From NCBI GenBank assembly GCA_025526935.1, contig JAHLKD010000082.1, positions 62,001-126,000 on the forward strand: DNA of 64,000 nucleotides, in the 5' to 3' direction. This document shows, piece after piece, positions 34,582-45,251 of this stretch; the stretch's first letter is position 1, and every line of letters starts with the position of its first letter. The DNA is from Cladochytrium replicatum. Lineage: Eukaryota > Chytridiomycota > Chytridiomycetes > Cladochytriales > Cladochytriaceae. The notes beneath the pieces were generated by a model. It saw nothing but the letters and a program-made list of their open reading frames with translations, was not told where the DNA came from and did no database searches. Both the position numbers and the translations under genes were made by a program.

Positions 34582-35006
34582 AACACTTTAGGTGGTTGGC
34601 ATTGTGTTGGTACGTTTGTTTTGTTGATTTTGAACAATTTTTGAATATATGGAGGTTATTTACATCTTGGAAAGGTGGACCAACCACAGTCCACTCAAAG
34701 GATTAATCATGAAATGGATGGAACGCTGCTGGGTTGGTGTGACGAACGGGGCTCGCATGTTTTTGGATCAGACGGGGCTGTGAAGTGGTGAGACGGGACG
34801 GTTTGGCTCTGTTTCTGATCTTCTGCTGTGATTTTCTTTTCGTGTAGTTCCTTTGGCATTGCTCTCCAGCGTGGAGGGATGGTCCGGAGCTCTTTGCCTT
34901 ACAGCGGGGAGTTCTCGAGGGCTAGCCGATACTATGTTTTTCTTACTATTGTTACACAACTTGTTTAATAAACCTGTATAAGCGAAAGCTTTACAAAATC
35001 TATTAC
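34582..35006 (+). other. SIN3 3' flank, possibly with an ITS1 remnant
   Basis: Non-coding. The last 60-80 bases before the 5.8S rRNA are AT-rich and may be the 3' end of ITS1. No 18S sequence is recognised upstream, so the boundary of the rDNA fragment cannot be placed exactly. Confidence 0.4.
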
Positions 35007-35162
35007 AACTTCTGACAACGGATCTCTTGGCTCTCGCAACGATGAAGAACGCAGCGAAATGCGATACGTAATGTGAATTGCAGATCTCCGCGAATCATCG
35101 AATCTTTGAACGCATCTTGCACTTCTTGGTATCCCAGGAAGTATGCCTGTTTGAGTATCAAT
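35007..35162 (+). rRNA. 5.8S ribosomal RNA
   Basis: Contains the universal eukaryotic core ACGGATCTCTTGGCTCTCGC, GATGAAGAACGCAGCGAAAT, GTGAATTGCAGA, GAATCATCGAATCTTTGAAC and the 3' end GCCTGTTTGAGTATC. One unusual detail is GATCTCCGCGAATCATCG where most fungi have GAATTC(A/C)GTGAATCATCG. Length about 156 nt is normal. It is in an otherwise protein-coding region, with no 18S gene beside it. Confidence 0.95.
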
Positions 35163-35514
35163 GGAAACGTCCTGACCTCCTTGGTCTCAAGCTTCTCTAT
35201 GGAGTTTGTGGATGAGGGGGTGTTAGGGATATGAGACTTCTAGCTTCTTTTACTGGAGGCTAGTGTCTTTAAACATAGTATCTACGCTGCCTTGTCAAAG
35301 GAGCTTTGTGGCCTTGACGTTGTGCAGAGACTATCGTTTAGTGAGGGTTTGCCCTTCTATCTCTTAGTCTCACCAACGCACTCGTTCTAATGGGGCCATA
35401 GGCACATTTCCTATGCGGGGATTCAGATTGTAGACTTGTGAACCTTTGTGTTCTAGCGAAACTCGCTAGCGACCTTAGGACTCTATGCTTTGACCGTAAA
35501 ACGTTGGAGCACCC
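35163..35514 (+). other. Internal transcribed spacer 2
   Basis: About 350 bp between the 5.8S 3' end and the 28S 5' end, without coding potential. Position and flanks define it as ITS2. Confidence 0.9.
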
Positions 35515-35742
35515 TACTTGGTCTCAAATCAGGCAAGAAGACCCGCTGAACTTAAGCATATTAATAAGCGGAGGAAAAGAAACTAACAAGGATTCCCCTA
35601 GTAACGGCGAGTGAAGCGGGAAGAGCTCAAATTTGAAATATCCCTAACGGGCGAATTGTAGTTGATAGAAACGTTTTCGGGGGTAGGCTGGGCACAAGTT
35701 ACCTGGAAAGGTACATCATAGAGGGTGAGAATCCCGTCTGTG
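35515..35742 (+). rRNA. 28S ribosomal RNA, 5' fragment only
   Basis: Starts with the conserved GGTCTCAAATCAGGCAAGAA, then CCCGCTGAACTTAAGCATAT, TAATAAGCGGAGGAAAAGAA, CCCCTAGTAACGGCGAGTGA, and GAGGGTGAGAATCCCGTCTG. Similarity to 28S stops about 230 nt in. Unrelated sequence leading to BET1 follows, so the gene is truncated and cannot give a functional large-subunit rRNA. Confidence 0.93.
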
Positions 35743-35838
35743 GTCCAGCTCAAGTCGACCAAGCCACCAGTAAACTCCACATTTCAATTTCAACGGATTG
35801 GCAGTCTGAAGTAGCAGAGCAGTCAATCTGAACTGAAC

Positions 35839-36654
35839 ATGTCTGCTTACAGGTACGTTAATTGTCAAAAACAGTCCCGTTCCAAACACTGTACAATCTG
35901 AATAACATTACTTATAATGAACTTCGTTCCCCTTCTCGTTTCAGCGGGTCTACGTCGGGGAAATCGGTTTGGGGCTCTGGCTCAAACTCGTCGGTTCTCC
36001 CATTAACCAGCAGTGGAGGCGGCAGTTCATCGAGAGGCGTGGGGAAAGGGTACGAGGAGCAGTCCCTGAGACTGTTGGAGTCGCAGAACGATGATTCGGT
36101 GGAGAGGCTGCATTCCAAGATTGCGTCGCTCAAACATGTGTGTAAAATAGAAGAAGGGAGTTTTGGGTGGAGAAAAGTATCGGTTACAAACGGGATGGTG
36201 GATTGCTTTTCTTGCAGTGAGAATGGTACTTTCGTGAGATGTTGGATTACCATTTTGGTGAACGTGACAATAGTAAGCTAACTCGTTTCCGCAGATTTCT
36301 GTTCAAATTCACGACGACGTATCCAGTCAGAATCGGTAACACTGAGAATTGCGGACTTTTTTGAAGAGTTGTTCACCTAATTTATGCTCTTCTTTTTTTT
36401 TGGTCTATGTTAAAAGGCTCCTGGATGATATGGTGGGCTTCCAATTTCTCTTTTGTGCCGCACTCATCTCGTCCTGTTGGTAGAGTGCATCGATGGATTC
36501 ATTAGCAAATCGCGTGAAGGGCTCCCTGAACAGACTGAAAGTCGTGTTGGCGACACCACATAACCGGCACATGGTCTACATGATTGCCGGCGCGCTGTTG
36601 TTCTTTTTCATACTCATACTGTGGTCCAGATCAGGGCCATCACCAGATACATGA
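35839..36654 (+). CDS. BET1: Bet1-type v-SNARE
   Basis: Tail-anchored SNARE for ER-to-Golgi vesicle fusion. The start at 35839 (MSAY) is followed by short exons joined through GT-AG introns. Key segments are EEQSLRLLESQNDDSVERLH and SKIASLKH, then ISVQIHDDVQSQN, RLLDDM, and SASMDSLANRVKGSLNRLK, together a Qc-SNARE heptad helix of the Bet1 family. The C-terminal anchor is HMVYMIAGALLFFFILILWS followed by a short luminal tail. The start codon is only about 95 bp downstream of the truncated 28S fragment, so that fragment lies in its promoter region. Confidence 0.88.
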
Positions 36655-36825
36655 TATGCCTCTCCCAACACCCACCAGCCCATTTTATTATCTGCCTTCT
36701 TTGCAATTCGTTCCTTTTACTACTGTCTCATTGGACTTTTTTTCTCTAACAAATTGAACTTTTCAACTTACCGGTGTGTTCAACCGGATCGCAGGTGGCG
36801 TACCCCACCACCACAATAACTCGAC

Positions 36826-38420
36826 ATGTCCTCGATCAAAAGCTTGTTGCGACCAGTAGCCAAGATCCGCAATGCCGCTCTTGCGATAGCTTTGAAGCCG
36901 AGAATTCACTCCCGGGGGATGTCACTCGCTACCGTGTGCGAGCCTCTGGATGGTCTCGGAGATGAGGAAGCGGAGATATACTCCATGGCAAGGGCCTTTG
37001 CGGACAAGGAAATGGCTCCGCATGCGCAGGTACACTTAATTCGTGAAGGATTCCAAGATGGCAATGCTTGTGCTGATATTCCGAAACACAGGAGTGGGAT
37101 GAGAAGGAAGTGTTTCCGGTCGGGGTGATGCGGCAAGCTGCGTCGTTGGGGTTTGGCGCGATGTATTGCGACCCGACGTATGGTGGTACCGGGCTCTCTC
37201 GGCTTGCGGCTTCCGTCGTTTTTGAGGCGCTTTCTACAGCTGGTGGGTTTCAGGTGAAGTTGCAATGTTTATGTTTTGAGCTGATCTGAATCCCAAGATC
37301 CATCAACTGCTGCTTTTATTTCAATTCACAACATGGTAGAGTTTTGGTATCTGTAAATAGTGCTGTCAATTGACGAACATTTCTGCTTAGGTTGCCTGGA
37401 TGATTTCGGTCTATGGGACGGAAGAGCAAAAGACAAAGTACTTGCCATCACTCTCCACTATGGAGGTATCTAGTGGCATCTTCCCATCTCCAAGTTTTCT
37501 TCTCATCAGACCCCTCGATAGAAATTCGGATCCTATTGTCTAACTGAGCCGAACGCAGGATCAGACGCAGCATCGTTGCAGACAACCGCAAAGCGTGAAG
37601 GGAACGAGTACTACACTCTCAATGGCTCCAAAATGTTCATCAGGTTCGAAACTGCGAATAAGAAACACTCCATGTCTTACTGTGGGAGAATGATTAGTGG
37701 TGGGGGTGACTCGGATGTGTACCTTGTGATGTGCCGAACCGGCGGTCCAGGACCCAAAGGCATCTCCTGCGTCCTAGTCGAAAAAGGAACCCCCGGTCTT
37801 TCATTCGGGCAGAAGGAGAGGAAGCTGGGCTGGAACTCCCAGCCCACCCGGGCCATCATGTTTGACGACTGCCGTGTCCCAGTCTCCAACCTCATCGGCA
37901 CCGAAGGCCAAGGCTTCAACATCGCCATGCACGGTCTCAACGGGGGGCGCGTCAATATCGCAAGCTGCAGTCTCGGCGGCGCGAGCGCGGCCCTCGAGCA
38001 AACAGTCGACTACGTCAAAGTGCGCAAGCAATTCTCGACTCCCATCGCGTCGTTCCAGAACACGCAGTTTGAGCTCGCAGAGATGGCGATTAAGGTGAAT
38101 AGTTCGCGATTAATGGTCCGCACGGCAGCGAAGATGTTGGATGAGAAGCACCCTTTGGCGGCGGCTTGGTGTGCGCAGGCGAAAGTCCACGCTACGGATT
38201 CGTGCTATGAAGTGTGTGATAGAGCACTGCAGCTTCATGGCGGGTATGGGTACATCAAGAGCACCAAGGTGCAGCAGTATCTTAGGGATCTGAGGGTTCA
38301 CAAGGTAAGCAATGTAATGATCAAAGTTTGAGCCGATACTGAGGAGATATTTATCAGATTCTGGAGGGTACGAATGAAGTGATGAAGGTCATAATATCCA
38401 GAGAGATTCTGAAAGATTGA
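36826..38420 (+). CDS. Isobutyryl-CoA dehydrogenase (ACAD8-like acyl-CoA dehydrogenase)
   Basis: Mitochondrial FAD enzyme of valine breakdown. The Arg/Lys-rich start ([20 protein letters not shown]) fits a presequence. Landmarks across about seven exons: [167 protein letters not shown] and finally [20 protein letters not shown]. The Glu of LEGTNE is in the place of the catalytic base. A 54 nt in-frame intron at about 37640-37695 must be removed ([12 protein letters not shown]). The ACAD8 call over other short/branched-chain members is by motif feel. Confidence 0.82.
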
Positions 38421-38559
38421 GAACGAACTGAATGTCACTCGTGTTCATCAGCTGACCATGTGGCTGTTCAAAAGATACGCTTTCAAGCTTGATTGGAGGT
38501 GGGACTCATGATAGATAGTCTTTATCAGATAATACAGAATACTCTGTCTTAATTTTGAT

Positions 38560-40021
38560 AAACGGACAAACGTAGTCGGCAAGGGGAAAACAGCAACCCG
38601 GATCAGGCAAAGGCTCAGCGAAGCCGGGGGCCGTCAACGATGACAGTGCGGTAAATGTCGCTGGAGAGGATACAAAGACGAGGGTTGAATAATAGGCGGC
38701 TATCAAAAAGATCCAGGACGAGCTGCTGGCGGAGAGAGAGAGAGAGGAACTACTTTCAGTTGGAGCGGGATAAAATCATTACGTTCTGGGAAAAGACCAA
38801 GAATGAGATGGCCGAATCATGTTCGGGGCTTTTGAAAAGACAGAGAACTTGAAGAGCAAGAGCTGGAGGAAAAGCATCAGGTCGAGATCAAGGTAAACGA
38901 AACTTTGAATGGAGCTGCCTAACTGAGCAAAACAGCTAAACGTTAGAAAAAACCAGGGTGAACAAACAAAAAGTGAAGCATCTCCTGTGAGAGTACCAGA
39001 ACAACGTGGCCCACCTCCAAGCTGACAGCGAACAAAACCCGCGAGCAGCTCAAAAAGGAAAAGCGAGCTCTCAAACTCGTACTCAAAGAACTGGAACTAT
39101 CCCACGAGGACATTTTTAATGCCTGAAACAGTTGCACGACGTTGAGATCACGCGCAAGCGTAACGGTTTCGAAAGGAGGGCAAAGGAGCTCTTGCAAAGT
39201 GCGAGAAGAAGATGGAGATGATCCGGGACAAGCTGGAGCTCAAGAGGAAAAATAAAATCCGTGAGATTGAGGAACGGAGGAGTGGGCAGATCAATGCGCT
39301 GATGAAGAACCATTACAAGGCGTTCACGGATATCAAGAGCTATTACAACGACATCTCGTTGAAGGCACGGCTACTGCTAACAGTGTTTTTTCAAGAACTT
39401 GGGTTTGAATTTCGTGGAGGAACAAGTTGAGAAGACAGATGAAGAAGAAGGAAGAGCGAAATGAGCAGCTGATGACGGACATCACCTCTGAAAACAAGAG
39501 AATGTCCGAGCCACTACAAGCCGCGATTGCAGAGTGCGATTCGTTAAAGAAGTACCTTCAGCACTACGCGAAGGATAAAATGAGTTTGCAGAATGCGAAA
39601 GCGCGACTTAAAGTGCTTGAAGAGAAGCAAAAGCAGCTTTTGTGCACGAGGTGCTGGAGCAATGATTTGCACAGATCCAGAAGAAGCGGGACGACTCTTT
39701 GAAAGAAAACTTGGAAAAGAAGGATCTGCAGCTCAACGGGATTCTAAAAGCGACGAATATGGACCCACATTCAATGGCAATCTTCACGAGGAGGCTCGAC
39801 GAGTTCCTGGACACTAAGAATTTGCTCGTTAAGGAGCTTCAATACGAGCTTGCAAAGGTTACAAAGGTGAGAGACGTTTATTGATTGGAACGTTCCATGA
39901 AACAAATGCGTATAAAACGGATGAAACTTCTTCCTAGGCTCATAACGACATGATTCAAGTGTATGGGGCAAAACTGACTGAGTTCTCGATTCCAGTCGAG
40001 GAGCTTGGTTTCAGCCGCTGA
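38560..40021 (+). pseudogene. DRC4/GAS8 pseudogene (nexin-dynein regulatory complex)
   Basis: The nearly full length of DRC4 is recognisable but broken. Readable parts: RNYFQLERDKIITFWEKTKN, RELEEQELEEKHQVEIK, REQLKKEKRALKLVLKELEL, MEMIRDKLELKRKNKIREIE, RRSGQINALMKNHYKAFTDI and KSYYNDISL, then KKKEERNEQLMTDITSENKR, LQNAKARLKVLEEKQKQL, TNMDPHSMAIFTRRLDEFLD and AHNDMIQVYGAKLTEFSIPV. At least six lesions separate them: an extra AG pair in the GAGAGAGAG run near 38740, a frameshift near 38840, an in-frame TGA after HLL near 38990, stops near 39120, a frameshift near 39435 and a TGA after HEVLEQ near 39660. DRC4 anchors the nexin link in motile flagella. Confidence 0.8.
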
Positions 40022-40320
40022 TTGTCAGCATTTGCTGCTCAGCACTGAACAATCAAAGAACGTTTTAGATCTATGTATGATAACAAACACGACACACAGT
40101 TCCTTGATTAGAGGATCCTTCTAACCATCTACCATCGCTGCCCGGCTGTTGATTGCCCGTTTTACAAAATTTGTGCTTCCTTGTCCCAGTGATGAATCCG
40201 TGGCGCTGCCCGTAAATTTGGCTGATTTGGTGTGAGCCCCACTCTAGCGAGACGTGCAGGACTCTTTCCAAGTTTTAGTGAGCCCAGTTCCATCTCTCCA
40301 GCGCTCCGCGAATCAAGATA
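40022..40320. other. Intergenic, nothing recognised
   Basis: Spacer and presumed promoter of the SLC49-like gene. No other feature seen. Confidence 0.4.
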
Positions 40321-42040
40321 ATGGCACCAGCAGAGAAGACGCAACACCTCGAGCTTCAGTCCACATCACACCCCCACCGTGCGAGCGTGGTCTCGGTAAA
40401 GCAAAAGTCGGGCAAATTCTGGCGATACACGCAAGCGCTTCTGTGCTGTTTCCTCAACGTCGTGAACAACAGCCAATGGGTCTCCTACGCACCGGTGCCG
40501 CAACAAGCGGCCGACTTTTACAAAACCAACCTCACGATCGTCAACTTGCTTTCGGTTGTATATGCTCTCATGTACCTTTTCGGAAGTCCGATATCGGCAT
40601 CTGTGCTTGATGGACGAGGGCCACGCGCTGCGGTATGGCAAAGATGTGCTGGAATGTGTAGATTTATGGATTGATGTTGGTGTGTGGTTATCTCTAGCTT
40701 CTCATCGGGGCGCTTTCGTCGTTCATCGGAACCTTGCTTCGATGGGCTCCTTCGTACGCCGGCCCTGATATCGCTCTCGGACTGGCTTTCGTTGGCCAGG
40801 TCATCCTGGGATTGGGTCAGCCTTTTCTTCTGAACGCCCCAACTAAAATCTCGGCGGTGTGGTTTGACGATAAAGAGCGCGCGCTGTGGAACGCTATCAT
40901 GACGGTCGGAAACCCTGCTGGATCGCTGGTCGCTTACGCTATCAACCCGACGTTCGTGACTGCCGCTTCGGACATTCCAATGTTGGTAGGTGGAAATGGT
41001 TGAATGCTGAAAATGGTTATGTTGAGCGAACTGATGGATCTCTCGTTCTATATGTAGCTTCTTATATGGTTCATTGTGTCGGCAGTTTTCTTCGTCATCG
41101 CTTACTTCCTGGCGCGCGATCCTGTGGACCTCAAGACTCGCTTGGCAAACTGGGAGAAAGAAGAGAGTGGTTCGCAATCCACGGTTGCGGGAACTCTTTT
41201 CAAAATCAAGGTTCTCCTGTCAACCCCGCCATATGTGCTGATTCTGGTTTGTTGGACACCAATAAAGTCACATTTCTTGTTGCTTAATGTCTTTTTTGGT
41301 CAATTTGCAGGTCGGCTTTTCCATCGCTGTCTCGCTTTTCAATGCTTTTGCCACACTTCTCACTCAGTTCGTGCTTCCCTTCAAATACACCGTGGTAAGT
41401 AATGGTGGTTCTTTTTCAAACTCTCGACGGATATGTAACACCAGTTGCTTTTTAGGATGACGCATCTATCTTCGGTGCCGTCCTTGTCCTCTGCGGTATC
41501 ATCAGTGCAGGGGTTTTCGGTGCCATCGTCGACCGCACTCTCAAGCACACCCTGGTCATGAAAATCATGATGACTCTTACGTTCCTGTCCTTCCTCTTTG
41601 CATCGATCGTGACGCCCATCGAGGGATTGATGCCTGCACTCGCTGCAGCCTATGCATTGATCGGTTTCTGCTCCTTTGCAGCTCTGCCTGTGTCCCTCGA
41701 GCTAGCAGCGTGGTTTGCACGTGTAAACACAAAGGGTACGCTGGAGCGGATGAGACGGAACATCAACACCAGCAGCCCAGGCGTTGCGCTCGCTGTCGAG
41801 CAGATCGAACACGTCGGTATTCCCGAGGGTCTTGCTGTTGGGATCATGTGGATGACGGCTCAGGGCTTGGGTGTAGTTTTTACGCTGGCGTTCGACGCTG
41901 CACGAAGCTCCTTTGGGCCCAAGGGTGTCCAGGGGATTCTGTGGGCTTCGTCAGCGAGTGCGTTAGTGATTGCAATCACACTGTTCTTCTTGCCGAAAGA
42001 GGCGATCAAGCGCTCCAGTGAGGAAGTTGCTCTTCCGTAG
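40321..42040 (+). CDS. SLC49/FLVCR-like major facilitator transporter
   Basis: Twelve-helix MFS protein from about six exons. Start MAPAEKTQHLELQSTSHPHR. The first half has YTQALLCCFLNVVNNSQWVS, YAPVPQQAADFYKTNLTIVN and YLFGSPISASVLDGRGPRAA, then VGQVILGLGQPFLLNAPTKI with SAVWFDDKERALWNAIMTVG, closely following the FLVCR pattern (GQ...P..I...WF...ER). A central cytoplasmic loop has RDPVDLKTRLANWEKEESGS. The second half ends ITLFFLPKEAIKRSSEEVAL. SLC49 members export haem or move choline/ethanolamine or other small molecules; the substrate here is unknown. Confidence 0.75.
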
Positions 42041-42533
42041 AAATCCCAAAAATTGGACTGGATGGTTCGTTTATGTAGTTTATATATGGAGTGATTTGCC
42101 TTCTGGTTCTGATGTCGTTCTTTTTTTTCTTCTTCAAATTGCATACAACGCTGTTCTCCATACAAGCCCCAAACCTCATTCCCTTTCGTTCTATGGCAGT
42201 AGCAACGGTTAATAGAGATGTTGTTGTGCTTGAATCCACCACCATCAAAATTTACAATATTTTAATATTTTTGTATTGATTTATTGGTACGGCAGCCCAG
42301 CCGTCCAATCATTTCCCATAGACGCCACCTCGAACCCTCAACGAACAACAAACCCACACTCGAAAAATAGAGTCGCTGCTCTGCTGAGTGGTACCGCTCC
42401 GTGGCAGAACTACCACTCAACTTAATACTTAACCGGGTAATTTCATCGCTCGTTTCTGTTAGCTCTCACCGGCTCATTCTTTCAACCCGCACGAAAAACT
42501 AGCGGGACGCAATAGTGGGTGTATGTACCCAGG
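42041..42533. other. Intergenic, nothing recognised
   Basis: Contains a T-rich tract near 42120-42135 and otherwise plain sequence; presumed terminator and promoter region. Confidence 0.4.
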
Positions 42534-45251
42534 ATGATAGAGTTATCCAGCATTGAAATGATACTAAATACGAACGATGCCTTATTACCCGCCTCTGCAA
42601 CAACCATAACGAAGTCTGCTGCAACAATGAAGGACCTAACACTTCGAAACAACTCCAGAAGGAAGGTGCCGCCGGGTATGTTTCGAAGCGCGGCGGTTAT
42701 CACCGTTATCATCTCGGTGGCGTTGAGCGTAATAGGCGTAGAAGCGCAGAACTTGAATCCGTTCAACGGGGCTCTTTTCGGTGTCGGCCCCGTTGCGATC
42801 ACAAAGTCGAGCGATTCGAGCCGTCCGTTTGCGGTCGACGGGAACACGTTCGACCAATTCAGCGGTGCGTGTGACCGCGCCTGCGATAACCAAAAAAACA
42901 ACTGTGCGAACAAAGTCAACAGCACCCCGTCGCTGAAAGGACGGGTGCCGGAGTGCGACAATCAGAACAACCAGTGCAAATCTGCGTGTTCGTCTGGACC
43001 GAGGCAGGATAACCCTCCGCAGCAGAGCCCGGTGGCTCGGACGTCGGCGGTGGTTCGCACTTCCGCTGCGCGTAGATCGCCGTCACCTTCGCCATCGCCC
43101 AGTCCGTCGCCCAGTCCCTCGCCCAGTCCTGAACCGTCGCCTCCACCTGAAGAAGAGTCTCCTATTTTCAGAGCGTCACCCATTATCATTCGCACTTCTC
43201 CAGCACGGCAAATTATTCTCACGGAGAATAATCCTGTTCAGACTTCTGCGGCTGCTACTCAGGACAACAACAATGGTGGACAGACCGGCGAAGCCGGCAA
43301 CAGTCCAACTGAAACGACTACCAGCCAACCTGGTGCGACCACAGTCATTGGAGGAATTCCAGTTGATTCGCAGCCAACTGAAGCTGGATCGACGACTTCT
43401 CGAAAGTCTGCCGCAACGGGAGTAGTCCACAAGGACAAAAATGTGGATGGAAATTCTGCCGACACAACTTCAGCACCGAATGTCATAGGGGACGAAGGAG
43501 GCAACACCCAAATTGCCGGTGGACCCAATCTGTTGGTGATCGTCTTGCCAGTCCTTGGCGGCGTGGTTCTGTTGATCGTCATCGTAGTATCGATTTTCTG
43601 CGTGTTCCGCTGCCGCAGAAATTTGGAGAAGGAATCGCTTTCTTGGCCGAGCCGTGAGAGGAAGGAAGGAGGAGGTGGGTGGGTGTCTCTTGAGGACGAG
43701 TCTTCTATTCAGTCCTCCTGGCCCTCGGCCTCCAGACCAAGAGGGTTCTTCTCCATGGTGAGGAGTAAAGTACGCGGGGTGGCAAATATAGGCGGATCGG
43801 ATCGCAAAGGATACGAGGGACGCCAGCCTTTTCTAGCAAAGTTTGGAATATTTGGAAAGAAAGATGCACATGACGATACGTCATCGGAACGCGGCTCAGG
43901 GCTGCTAGGCCCGTTCTTTACGGCTGATGAAGAACGTGGACAGCAGGGATCGACGGTCTCGTCGACCCCATCGCCCCCGTCCGAGCCTGAAATGGCACAT
44001 GTGCATGATCGGTCGGCAATTCTTGGTTCGGAGCACCAGAAGAAGACAAAGGCACCTGCGCGACCGTCCGTCGTTTCTCAGCTAGACTCGTCGAACGTGA
44101 ACAGTGCAATCGTTCACGACCTTATCGTTCTGGACACCCCCGACCAAGCGGGTATTTTGAACCAGGAGGACATTGGATCTGTTCCAGTTGGGAGCTACAC
44201 TTTGGAGCCCTTCGATTCTCCTATCAGCAGGGCAGCAGGCGTTCCAAATCGGCAGTCAGTCAACACTGTACCTTCACGGATGCCGAGCCAGCTGATTACC
44301 AGTAAACCAAGTCCTGCGATCTCCAACAAATCCCCAAAGTTTGCACAGAACCAACACAGCTCACCCAAAACACCGACGCAACAGTACACACCGCAGCAGC
44401 TGCCGGCCCAGCCCGTTGTCAAATTGACGTCGACTAACTCTGTATACACCACCGCGCTTCTCCCCAACACATCTTCAGACGAGCAGGCTCGGCAGCAGTC
44501 CTTCCTGTCGCCGTACACCGCATCGACGGAAGACGAGATGGACATTGTGCGGGGCGTGGTCGACAAGATTGGCGGCGGCTTCCATCCGCCCAACATCCCA
44601 CTCTACCGGGACTCGATCCTGTCCTCGGACGAAAGCAGCGAATCCGACGGCTCGCGCTCCGCAGCGCTCCAGAGCTTGCTCCCGCCAACCCACTGGGCCG
44701 TGACGCTCCTCAAAACCGGTGAGCTTCAGCAACCGATGTCTCCAGCCAGCGCAAGGTCGTCGGGGATACCCATGGACCTAGTCCTATCACCCGGCGGCCC
44801 GCGCCCCACGCGCTCGACGTCAAAGAAGCTCAGCCGCGCGCTGTCGAGCTCCGACGACTCTTCTGACGGACGGCTGTCGACGCTCAGCCAGAGCACGACC
44901 GCATCGGCGATGTACAGGGTCCTGATCTCGCGCGAGGACTCGAGGAACAGGGCGTCGGTTCCGAACCCGCATAAGGGTGGGAGGGTCCCTGGGTCGGAGG
45001 AGGAGAGTGGATCGGGTGGGGGCTCGAGCGTGTCTGGGGAGGAGTTTGTAGTTGTGGCGGATTACAGTGCGCAACAGGAGGATGAGATTGATTTGGTGTT
45101 TGGGGAGGTGGTGTCTGTTGAGGTGGTGTTTGACGATGGGTTTGCGTGGGTGAGGACGACGGTGGATGCGGATGGCGGGGTGGAGAGGAGGGGGATGGTG
45201 CCGGTGGATTGCTTGGAACCTGCTAGAGGTTCTTCGTCTGGGTCGGGGTAA
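42534..45251 (+). CDS. Single-pass membrane protein with Cys-rich ectodomain and C-terminal SH3
   Basis: Intronless, up to 905 residues. The first ATG is 42534; the ATGs at 42627 and 42678 give a cleaner signal peptide (FRSAAVITVIISVALSVIGVEA), so the true start may be there. The secreted part has a small six-Cys region (ACDRACDNQKNNCANK; PECDNQNNQCKSAC) and a Ser-Pro repeat stalk (SPSPSPSPSPSP), then Ser/Thr-rich sequence. One membrane helix at about residues 330-355 (LLVIVLPVLGGVVLLIVIVV) is followed by Cys and Arg. The long cytoplasmic tail is Ser/Pro-rich and ends in an SH3 domain (VVADYSAQQEDEIDLVFGEV; GMVPVDCLEPA). The architecture recalls fungal wall-stress sensors coupled to SH3 signalling; the role is inferred. 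Confidence 0.8.
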   Translation: MIELSSIEMILNTNDALLPASATTITKSAATMKDLTLRNNSRRKVPPGMFRSAAVITVIISVALSVIGVEAQNLNPFNGALFGVGPVAITKSSDSSRPFAVDGNTFDQFSGACDRACDNQKNNCANKVNSTPSLKGRVPECDNQNNQCKSACSSGPRQDNPPQQSPVARTSAVVRTSAARRSPSPSPSPSPSPSPSPSPEPSPPPEEESPIFRASPIIIRTSPARQIILTENNPVQTSAAATQDNNNGGQTGEAGNSPTETTTSQPGATTVIGGIPVDSQPTEAGSTTSRKSAATGVVHKDKNVDGNSADTTSAPNVIGDEGGNTQIAGGPNLLVIVLPVLGGVVLLIVIVVSIFCVFRCRRNLEKESLSWPSRERKEGGGGWVSLEDESSIQSSWPSASRPRGFFSMVRSKVRGVANIGGSDRKGYEGRQPFLAKFGIFGKKDAHDDTSSERGSGLLGPFFTADEERGQQGSTVSSTPSPPSEPEMAHVHDRSAILGSEHQKKTKAPARPSVVSQLDSSNVNSAIVHDLIVLDTPDQAGILNQEDIGSVPVGSYTLEPFDSPISRAAGVPNRQSVNTVPSRMPSQLITSKPSPAISNKSPKFAQNQHSSPKTPTQQYTPQQLPAQPVVKLTSTNSVYTTALLPNTSSDEQARQQSFLSPYTASTEDEMDIVRGVVDKIGGGFHPPNIPLYRDSILSSDESSESDGSRSAALQSLLPPTHWAVTLLKTGELQQPMSPASARSSGIPMDLVLSPGGPRPTRSTSKKLSRALSSSDDSSDGRLSTLSQSTTASAMYRVLISREDSRNRASVPNPHKGGRVPGSEEESGSGGGSSVSGEEFVVVADYSAQQEDEIDLVFGEVVSVEVVFDDGFAWVRTTVDADGGVERRGMVPVDCLEPARGSSSGSG

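Noticed and set aside
43080-43140. Ser-Pro repeat as a CRISPR or satellite array
   Set aside because: It is a short in-frame hexanucleotide-type repeat coding for the SPSP stalk of the membrane protein.
43500-45080. Several long minus-strand frames opposite the SH3 membrane protein
   Set aside because: They are antisense to a clearly coding frame with signal peptide, membrane helix and SH3, and their products are low-complexity.
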